A stretch of DNA of 5,216 nucleotides, taken from contig CAMLOB010000342.1 in the NCBI GenBank assembly GCA_946481475.1, positions 1 to 5,216 on the forward strand. The letters run 5' to 3'. This DNA comes from an uncultured Chlorobiota bacterium. GTDB lineage: Bacteria > Bacteroidota > Kapaibacteriia > OLB7. Positions 1-5,216 of this stretch are shown piece after piece; within the stretch, counting starts at the first letter, position 1, and each line of letters opens with the position of its first letter. The notes beneath the pieces were generated by a model, which was given only the letters and a program-made list of their open reading frames with translations, did no database searches and was not told the DNA's origin. The position numbers were made by a program, and so were the translations under genes.

Positions 1-1
1 A

Positions 2-2452
2 TATTCCGGATACTTCCTGATCGTACAGGACTTCATCCAGGCCGCCCGCGATCAGGGGGTGCGGGTCGGTCCGGGACGCGGCTCGGCCGCCGGGAGTCTG
101 GTGGCCTATGCGCTCGGGATCACCGACATCGATCCGATACGGTACGACCTCCTCTTCGAACGCTTCCTGAATCCCGACCGCGTCTCGATGCCCGATATCG
201 ACGTTGACTTCGCCGACGATAAACGTGAGAAGGTGATCGAGTACGTGAAGGAGAAATACGGCGAGGAGGCGGTCTCCCAGATCATCACCTTCTCGACCCT
301 CTCCTCCCGCGCGGTTCTCAAAGACGTCGGCCGGGTCCTCGGCATCCCCCACACCACCATTAACGAAATCACAAAGGACATCCAGGTCAAGTTCGGTCGC
401 GTCCAGAAGCTGAAGGATGCGATTGAAAATCCGGAACTCCGGTGGGTGAAGGAGTCGACCGATCCGAAGATCAAAAAGCTGATCGACTACTCGCTGGTGC
501 TTGAAGGATTCAGCCGGGCCGCCTCCACCCACGCCGCCGGCGTGGTGATCGCCCCGGGTCCGCTTGAGGAATACATCCCCCTCTACAAAACCCCGACGAC
601 CGGTCTGGCAAGCCAGTACACGATGAAGTATCTGGAGGATGCCGGACTGCTGAAGATGGACTTTCTGGGTCTGCGGACGCTGACGATCATCGAGGATGCG
701 CTGGAGCTGATCAAGATGCGCCGGGGGATCGAGCTGGACATCGATGCGATTCCGCTGGACGACAAGACCACCTACGAGATGATCGGCAAGGGACTGACGA
801 CGGCCGTCTTCCAGTTCGAATCCCCGCCGATGCAGAAGTACCTGAAGCAACTGAAGCCGGAGCGGCTGGATGATCTGATCGCCATGAACGCCCTCTACCG
901 TCCGGGACCGATGGACAACATCCCCGACTTCATCGAGCGGCGCCACGGACGGAAGGAGATCGAGTATCTGCACGAGAAGCTGAAGCCGATCCTGGGGACG
1001 TCGTACGGGATCTGTGTATACCAGGAACAGATCATGCAGATCGCCCAGCAACTCGGCGGCTTCACACTGGCGCAGGCCGACACGCTGCGGCGCGCCATGG
1101 GGAAGAAGCAGATCCGGTACATGGAGGAGATGAAGGGGGATTACTTCGAGGGGTGTACCACGCAAGGGATCGATAAGAAGACGGCGAGCGAGATCTGGGA
1201 CATGATGGTGAAGTTCGCCGACTACGGCTTCAACAAGTCCCACTCGGCCGCCTATGCCTGGGTCGCCTATCAGACCGCCTATCTGAAGGCGAACTATACC
1301 GCCGAATTCCTTGCGGCCAACATGACGAACGAGGCAAGCGACCAGAGCAAGGTGGTAAAGCTGATCGACGAGTGCGGATCGTTCGGGGTCCATGTCCTTC
1401 CGCCGAACATCAACCAGTCGATGGTCAACTTCTCGGTCGACAAGGAAGGGCGCATCGTCTTCGGCATGGCGGCGATCCGGAACGTCGGACATTCGGCGGT
1501 GCAGGCGATTCTCGACGAGAGGAAGAAGGATGGACCGTTCACCTCGATCTTCGACTTCACAAAAAGGATGTCGGGCAAATCGCTGATCAACAAGCGACTG
1601 CTGGAACATCTGGTCCTTGCCGGGGCCTTCGATGCGATCCACCCGAACCGGCGGCAATGTTTCGAGGCGATCGATTCGGCGATCGGATACGGCGGCGCCT
1701 GGGCCGAGCAGAAGGCATCGGGGATGGATTCCCTCTTCTCCATTGCCGGACCGGACGGAGACGACACGACGATTCCGGAACCGGCGCTTCCGAACGTCGA
1801 GGAGTGGAACCGGATGGAGAAGCTGAAACGGGAGAAGGAAGTTCTGGATTTCTACGTCTCCGGTCACCCGCTTGAGGACTACGATCTGGAGGCGCAGACC
1901 TTCTCCGAGATCAGGTTCGGAGAACTTCCGGAGGAACTGGACACGACCCGGCCGACCCGCGTCTGCGGCGTCGTCTCCTACGTCAGGACGAAGCTTGACC
2001 GGCGGGAGAACCAGTTTGCCATCGTCGGCATCGAGGACTTCACCGGGAAAGCCGAATGTGTTTTCTGGAGCGAGGCGTGGCGACGGAACGCGGCGATGGT
2101 TGCCGAGGGAGGGATGATCTTCGTCACCGGACGGGCGGAAATCGAGGGGGCCGACAAGCTCCGGATCATCGCCGACGAGGTGACGCCGATGAGCGAGGCG
2201 CTCCAGAAATTTACCAGAGGGATCGCCATCAACGTAATCCTGGATGAAGCCGACCGGGAAACGGCCGAGCGGGCGGCGATGGTCATCAACAACCATCAGG
2301 GAGATGTGCAGTGTATCTTCAGGGTCTACGACGGCCAGGGAGCCCTCGTCGGACGCTGGGGAGCCAGAAAGGCGACCGTCTCCCCTTCACGACAACTTCT
2401 TCAGGAACTGAACGACATCTTCGGTCCCGCCAACGTGCGGGTTGCCGGTTGA
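2..2452 (+). CDS. dnaE: DNA polymerase III alpha subunit (DnaE), C-terminal ~816 residues, 5'-truncated by window edge
   Basis: Catalytic subunit of the replicative polymerase, which adds dNTPs to the primer in the cytoplasmic holoenzyme. The frame is open from base 2. Its first residues match the conserved GYFLIV / VGPGRGSAAGSLVAYALG block, so the GTG at 59 is internal and not a start. Palm motifs are visible: PDIDVDF (191-211; the Asps at 200-202 and 206-208 fit the paired catalytic Asps) and KMDFLGLRTL (third catalytic Asp at 659-661). Fingers-type motifs follow: YRPGPM (896-913), YQEQIM (1019-1036), LRRAMGKK (1085-1108) and FNKSHSAAYA (1229-1258). A helix-hairpin-helix-like region lies near 1530-1645, a clamp-motif-like MDSLF at 1724-1738, and an OB-fold at about 1958-2190 starting RVCGVVS. 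About 80 residues of C-terminal domain follow. The length after the catalytic Asps is close to E. coli DnaE, so only the PHP domain (roughly 330 residues) should be missing. No intein or frameshift is seen. The stop is TGA. Confidence 0.97.
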   Translation, partial: YSGYFLIVQDFIQAARDQGVRVGPGRGSAAGSLVAYALGITDIDPIRYDLLFERFLNPDRVSMPDIDVDFADDKREKVIEYVKEKYGEEAVSQIITFSTLSSRAVLKDVGRVLGIPHTTINEITKDIQVKFGRVQKLKDAIENPELRWVKESTDPKIKKLIDYSLVLEGFSRAASTHAAGVVIAPGPLEEYIPLYKTPTTGLASQYTMKYLEDAGLLKMDFLGLRTLTIIEDALELIKMRRGIELDIDAIPLDDKTTYEMIGKGLTTAVFQFESPPMQKYLKQLKPERLDDLIAMNALYRPGPMDNIPDFIERRHGRKEIEYLHEKLKPILGTSYGICVYQEQIMQIAQQLGGFTLAQADTLRRAMGKKQIRYMEEMKGDYFEGCTTQGIDKKTASEIWDMMVKFADYGFNKSHSAAYAWVAYQTAYLKANYTAEFLAANMTNEASDQSKVVKLIDECGSFGVHVLPPNINQSMVNFSVDKEGRIVFGMAAIRNVGHSAVQAILDERKKDGPFTSIFDFTKRMSGKSLINKRLLEHLVLAGAFDAIHPNRRQCFEAIDSAIGYGGAWAEQKASGMDSLFSIAGPDGDDTTIPEPALPNVEEWNRMEKLKREKEVLDFYVSGHPLEDYDLEAQTFSEIRFGELPEELDTTRPTRVCGVVSYVRTKLDRRENQFAIVGIEDFTGKAECVFWSEAWRRNAAMVAEGGMIFVTGRAEIEGADKLRIIADEVTPMSEALQKFTRGIAINVILDEADRETAERAAMVINNHQGDVQCIFRVYDGQGALVGRWGARKATVSPSRQLLQELNDIFGPANVRVAG

Positions 2453-2467
2453 CCGGACCACGGGACC
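2423..2467 (+). repeat. Inverted repeat with nested palindrome across the dnaE stop codon
   Basis: GGTCCCG (2423-2429) and CGGGACC (2461-2467) are perfect 7-base inverted copies 31 bases apart. Between them sits CCGGTTGACCGG (2445-2456), which can form a CCGG/CCGG stem with a TTGA loop containing the dnaE stop. The transcript could therefore fold into a nested structure at the junction with the aminotransferase gene. No T-tract follows, so this is not a classic intrinsic terminator. It may be chance in GC-rich sequence. Confidence 0.3.
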
Positions 2468-2485
2468 ATACGAACTGCAAACATC

Positions 2486-3697
2486 ATGGAGCGGACATTG
2501 ACTGAACAGAGCAGACTTTCGGATCGGGCGCAACTGATAAAACCGGCGCAGACGCTTGCCATCGCCGCACGGGCGACGGCGATGCGGAAGGAAGGGATCG
2601 ACGTGGTCTCGTTTTCCACCGGCGAACCCGACTTCAACACGCCCGAGGGAATCTGCGCCGTCGGCATCGAGGCGATCACCTCCGGCTTCACACACTATAC
2701 CGATGCCGGAGGGATCGTCGAGCTCCGCCGGGCAGTGGCTGAGAAGTTCGTTGCCGAGAACGGCATACCGGCGACGGCCGAGACCGTCCTGGTCTCCTCC
2801 GGAGGGAAACACTCCATCTTCAACGCAATGATGGCGATCATCAATCCGGGAGACGAGGTGATCATTCCTGCTCCGTTCTGGGTAAGCTATCCGGAGATCG
2901 TGATGCTGCTCGGGGGGACGCCGGTCATTCTGGAGACCTCGGCTTCCGACCGCTATAAGGTATCGCTCGATCAGTTCCGCGACGCAATGACACCGAAGAC
3001 GAAGGCGATCATCATCAACTCTCCGTCGAATCCGACCGGAACGATGTACACGCCGGAAGAACTGACAGCCGTTGGTCGACTGGCGGCGGATGCCGGGGTC
3101 TATCTGATTTCCGATGAGTTGTACGAGAAGATCATCTACGGCAGCGTTCCCCACTTCTCCCCCGGCTCGTTGCCGGAACTGGCCGATCTGGCGATCACCA
3201 TCAACGGTGTCTCGAAGGCGTGGGCGATGACCGGATGGCGGATCGGCTTCATGACCGGTCCGGCCGATGTGGTCGGTGCAGCCGCAGCGATTCAGAGTCA
3301 GACAACGTCAAACCCATCCTCGATAAGTCAGAAGGCGGCCCTTGAGGCGATACTGCACGGTGCGGATGCGGCGGAAGGATTGCGGCAAAGTTTCGCCAAG
3401 AGAAGAGAACTGATGGGATCCCTCCTTGCGGAGATTCCCGGCATCGCCTATCCGATTCCCGACGGAGCCTTCTACTATTTTATCGACGCCGAGGAATACC
3501 GGACTGAAAGGACGCCGAACAGCATCGCTCTGGCAGAGCATCTTCTGGTCAATCATCACCTGGCCATCGTGCCGGGAGAGGCATTCGGTGACGACAGAGG
3601 ATTCAGGCTTTCCTACGCCTGTTCTGATGAGGATATTCGCAAGGGGATGGAACGTCTGGCCCGGGGTCTGGCGGAACTTCGTCCGGCGCAGAGGTGA
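2486..3697 (+). CDS. aspC: Class I/II PLP-dependent aminotransferase, aspartate (possibly aspartate/prephenate) type
   Basis: Cytoplasmic fold-type I enzyme, probably moving the amino group between aspartate and 2-oxoglutarate. Some relatives also transaminate prephenate on the way to Tyr/Phe. The 403 residues match the full family length. Landmarks in order: KP at 19-20 in the N-terminal substrate region, GEPDFNTP at 46-53, SGGKHSIFN at 105-113, PFWVSYPE at 130-137, NSPSNPTG at 178-185 (PLP-contacting Asn182), SDELYEK at 209-215 (Asp210, pairing with the pyridine nitrogen), NGVSKAWAMTGWR at 240-252 with Schiff-base Lys244 and Arg252, and GFRLSYA with the carboxylate-binding Arg374. Lys108 in GGK corresponds to the Lys that helps bind the acidic side chain in Thermus-type aspartate aminotransferases, which supports an acidic substrate. 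All catalytic residues are present. The gene lies 33 bases after dnaE. The ATG at 2486 has no clear Shine-Dalgarno, and a TTG at 2498 may be the true start. Exact substrate, and so the symbol, is provisional. Confidence 0.93.
   Translation: MERTLTEQSRLSDRAQLIKPAQTLAIAARATAMRKEGIDVVSFSTGEPDFNTPEGICAVGIEAITSGFTHYTDAGGIVELRRAVAEKFVAENGIPATAETVLVSSGGKHSIFNAMMAIINPGDEVIIPAPFWVSYPEIVMLLGGTPVILETSASDRYKVSLDQFRDAMTPKTKAIIINSPSNPTGTMYTPEELTAVGRLAADAGVYLISDELYEKIIYGSVPHFSPGSLPELADLAITINGVSKAWAMTGWRIGFMTGPADVVGAAAAIQSQTTSNPSSISQKAALEAILHGADAAEGLRQSFAKRRELMGSLLAEIPGIAYPIPDGAFYYFIDAEEYRTERTPNSIALAEHLLVNHHLAIVPGEAFGDDRGFRLSYACSDEDIRKGMERLARGLAELRPAQR
2488..2491 (+). promoter_or_regulatory. Candidate Shine-Dalgarno GGAG favouring a TTG start at 2498
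   Basis: GGAG lies six bases before an in-frame TTG at 2498-2500. The ATG at 2486 has only CATACGAACTGCAAACATC before it, with no purine-rich motif. Starting at the TTG would remove four residues and give an N-terminus MTEQSRLSDRA, natural for this family. The ATG remains possible, especially with translational coupling from dnaE. Confidence 0.4.
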
Positions 3698-3698
3698 C

Positions 3699-3714
3699 AT
3701 CCGGCTATCCGGGT
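3699..3714. terminator. Weak hairpin between convergent genes, possible bidirectional terminator
   Basis: ATCCGG (3699-3704) and CCGGGT (3709-3714) can pair as a six-base-pair stem with one G-T wobble around a CTAT loop. It fills most of the 21-base gap between the aminotransferase stop and the MCE-gene stop. Neither strand has a T-tract after the stem, so termination here would be weak or factor-dependent. Confidence 0.2.
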
Positions 3715-3718
3715 ATCC

Positions 3719-4669
3719 TCACTTCTTGTGGCCGACGCCGACATTCACGTTGACGCCACGTCGATCGATATTATCGAGGAAACGACGAATTCCCATCATT
3801 GCACTGTCGAGCTGCAGGGCAAACGACTTGTCGTAGATAAACCGGGAGACGGTGCCGTCTCCCTCCCTGAGATCGACGGCAAGCGAGTCGAGACGCCGGA
3901 TCAGCAGATCGACCCGCGCAACCACCCCTCTGGAATCCTCAAGCGTCTGCGATGCGTTGTCGACCAGACGTCCGGTCGACAGCAGAAGATCCTCGACCCC
4001 ACCTTCGTTCCTGGCCACAAACTGCTGAAGATCGGTCGACAGCTCCTCAACGGCTATAAGGGTTGTGGAAATGCGTCCCCGGTTTTCCCGGAGGATACCG
4101 TTGAGTTGCACCGAGATCTCGGCAAACTGGTCGGCGGCGGTCGTCACGTTTCGCTGGAAGTTTTCATCGCCGATCACCGCCGACAGATCGGCCAGAAGCG
4201 AGTCGGCCCGAAGCAGAAGGGGTTCGACATTTGTGGCAAGTTCCTGTGCCACAGCAATGATCGCCCCGATGTCGGCCTGGTTCCTGCCGGGCAATCTGGC
4301 CCTGCCGGTCAGCACATCTCCCTGTGAGCCGGGGAAGAGTTCGATCTTCTTTCCCCCGGTCAGTTCCATCACCTGGATCGTTGCGTAGGCATCGTCGTAG
4401 AGCGTGACATCGCGATCGATGTGAGCGACGACTTCGGCCCCTTTCCCCTGAATGGAAACGTTGGTGATCGTACCGATTCTGACGCCGTAGAGGTAGACGA
4501 CCGTCCCCCCCGACACGCCGGCGGCATTGTCGAATTCGATGACGATCTCCCGGCGATCGACGCCTATCCCGGTCCCCTTCCCCCACATGATTCCGGCCAC
4601 AAGCAGGACCAGCGCCAGCAGCGTTATCAACCCGACCCGGATTTCGGTTTTTCTCAACACGACGGCCAT
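3719..4669 (-). CDS. MCE/MlaD-family protein, inner-membrane anchored lipid-transport substrate-binding subunit
   Basis: MCE proteins work with an ABC transporter (MlaE permease, MlaF ATPase) to move phospholipids or other lipids across the periplasm. The protein has 316 residues. After a short basic N-terminus (RKTEIR) comes one hydrophobic segment, about residues 12-29 (VGLITLLALVLLVAGIMW), an uncleaved anchor. The MCE domain follows at about 40-115, with FDNAAGV (46-52), the hallmark VVYLYGVRIGTITNV (57-71) and ELTGGKKIEL (102-111). The remaining 200 residues are mostly helical and probably coiled coil. Near the end is GDGTVSRFIYDKS, like the GxGTxGxLLxD segment common in long MlaD proteins, and the tail is NVNVGVGHKK. 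At about twice the length of E. coli MlaD (around 183 residues) it is not a direct mlaD equivalent. The start is the ATG at 4669-4667, chosen for its strong Shine-Dalgarno and because the anchor follows at once; an upstream in-frame ATG at 4837 lies inside the peptidase gene. No mlaE or mlaF is in the window. Confidence 0.93.
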   Translation of the reverse strand: MAVVLRKTEIRVGLITLLALVLLVAGIMWGKGTGIGVDRREIVIEFDNAAGVSGGTVVYLYGVRIGTITNVSIQGKGAEVVAHIDRDVTLYDDAYATIQVMELTGGKKIELFPGSQGDVLTGRARLPGRNQADIGAIIAVAQELATNVEPLLLRADSLLADLSAVIGDENFQRNVTTAADQFAEISVQLNGILRENRGRISTTLIAVEELSTDLQQFVARNEGGVEDLLLSTGRLVDNASQTLEDSRGVVARVDLLIRRLDSLAVDLREGDGTVSRFIYDKSFALQLDSAMMGIRRFLDNIDRRGVNVNVGVGHKK

Positions 4670-4676
4670 GACGTTG

Positions 4677-4684
4677 CTCCTCTC
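4677..4684 (-). promoter_or_regulatory. Shine-Dalgarno of the MCE/MlaD gene
   Basis: On the minus strand this reads GAGAGGAG, followed by seven bases (CAACGTC) and the ATG at 4669. It fills the gap right after the peptidase TAG stop at 4688-4686. This fixes the MCE start and supports translation of both genes from one mRNA. Confidence 0.8.
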
Positions 4685-4685
4685 G

Positions 4686-5216
4686 CTATTCCACCTCTGA
4701 TGATGATCCTCTCTTCGGATGTAAAGAGGTTGTGGTGTCGACGCGCCCGTGACGATTCGCGTCCGGATGATAGTTGTAATGCCAGGGTTCGTAGGGTGCG
4801 TCCAGGGGTCCGTCGAAGTGATCGCTGACGGCCGCAACCGCCTCCTTCAGTCTGTCGGTCCAGCCCGGCTCGTCCCACCGCGTGGGAATCGTCGCCGAGG
4901 TTGCCCCGGCGATCATTCGTCTCCCTTGCATAATCTTGAAGTCAAATGCGCGAAGCTGTCCGTGCTTCGAGAGTCCGGGTGTCGCCACGGTCGGCACGCG
5001 GTCGTCGTCGAACTCATAGCGCTGCATGAAGGCGCGGAACCGGGCGATCGAAGCGGTGTCGGGTATCTCGCCGTAGACAGAGTCGGCGAACTCGGCACGA
5101 CAACTGTCGAGGAACTCCTCGGCCCCTCTTCCGACAGAGGAGACCGTGTTCCATTTCCGTATCTGCGTCTCCAGACTGCGGGCGGCGATGTTGACGGCCA
5201 GATGATAGCCGGGGTT
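4686..5216 (-). CDS. M15-type zinc peptidase (D-Ala-D-Ala carboxypeptidase / VanY-like), N-terminus cut by window edge
   Basis: The frame is open from the right edge to a TAG at 4688-4686, giving 177 visible codons including the stop; the ATG at 5027 is internal. Three M15 landmarks appear in order. ARSLETQIRKW (about 5183-5151) resembles the RSxxxQxxxW stretch before the active site. SKHGQLRAFDF holds two likely zinc ligands, His at 4964-4962 and Asp at 4943-4941, with the family spacing. EPWHYNY holds the likely catalytic Glu (4790-4788) and third zinc ligand His (4781-4779). M15 enzymes trim D-Ala or related peptide ends of peptidoglycan, so a periplasmic site is expected, but any signal peptide would lie outside the window. 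The usual Gly of SxHxxGxAxD is Leu here (SKHGQLRAFD). About 27 polar residues follow the last motif. The gene ends 16 bases before the MCE gene, probably in one operon. Exact substrate is unknown; a phage-endolysin-like relative is possible but the context favours a cellular envelope enzyme. Confidence 0.8.
   Translation of the reverse strand, partial: NPGYHLAVNIAARSLETQIRKWNTVSSVGRGAEEFLDSCRAEFADSVYGEIPDTASIARFRAFMQRYEFDDDRVPTVATPGLSKHGQLRAFDFKIMQGRRMIAGATSATIPTRWDEPGWTDRLKEAVAAVSDHFDGPLDAPYEPWHYNYHPDANRHGRVDTTTSLHPKRGSSSEVE

Noticed and set aside
59..61. GTG at 59 as the start of the polymerase gene
   Set aside because: The same frame is open to base 2 and the upstream codons encode the conserved GYFLIVQDF stretch of DnaE, so the gene starts outside the window.
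1294..1767. 157-codon minus-strand open frame, and other short frames inside dnaE
   Set aside because: They are shadows of dnaE: Ser/Arg-rich composition, no motifs, and the overlapping DnaE frame is strongly conserved.
2453..2485. A promoter in the gap between dnaE and the aminotransferase
   Set aside because: The gap is only 33 bases and shows no convincing -35/-10 pair. Co-transcription or a promoter inside dnaE is more likely.
2387..3154. 255-codon open frame on the minus strand opposite the aminotransferase
   Set aside because: It is antisense to a gene with all catalytic motifs intact, is rich in Arg/His/Asp/Gly as expected from a GC-rich complementary frame, and has no recognisable domain.
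3728..4327. 199-codon open frame on the plus strand opposite the MCE gene
   Set aside because: It is the complement of a clear MCE-family coding sequence, with no recognisable motif; it also begins only 31 bases after the aminotransferase stop, which gives no support by itself.
4670..4837. 56-residue N-terminal extension of the MCE protein from the ATG at 4837
   Set aside because: It would overlap the peptidase coding sequence including its EPWHY motif, and the residues are low in hydrophobicity and precede the membrane anchor. The ATG at 4669 has a strong Shine-Dalgarno.

Overview
The window carries four protein-coding genes in two convergent pairs. It is moderately GC-rich (roughly 60% by eye), tightly packed and almost entirely coding. 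The sequence suggests a Gram-negative bacterium: the minus-strand pair includes an MCE/MlaD-family lipid-transport protein, typical of diderm envelopes, and a zinc peptidase of the peptidoglycan-carboxypeptidase type. The long MlaD-like protein with a helical tail would suit an FCB-type or candidate-phylum lineage. That placement is an impression from sequence style and was not tested.

Left half, plus strand. Positions 2-2452 hold about the last 816 codons of dnaE, the replicative DNA polymerase III alpha subunit; its N-terminal PHP domain lies left of the window. After a 33-base gap comes a complete class I/II PLP-dependent aminotransferase of the aspartate (possibly aspartate/prephenate) type, ending at 3697. 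A 7-bp inverted repeat with a small palindrome inside it spans the junction between the two genes. There is no T-tract, so co-transcription is plausible.

Right half, minus strand. Reading leftward from the right edge, an M15-type (VanY-like) metallopeptidase lacking its N-terminus ends at 4686. Sixteen bases later an MCE/MlaD-family protein starts (4669 to 3719) behind a strong Shine-Dalgarno sequence. The two look like one transcription unit acting at the cell envelope. The convergent ends of the aminotransferase and MCE genes are only 21 bases apart and contain one short weak hairpin.

The window has no RNA gene, mobile element, CRISPR array or long repeat that I can see, and no gene-free stretch over 300 bases. 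Most of it is ordinary housekeeping sequence. The points worth a second look are the peptidase-MCE pairing, the atypical clamp-binding motif in DnaE, the aminotransferase start choice and the structured dnaE junction. I found no convincing undescribed system.
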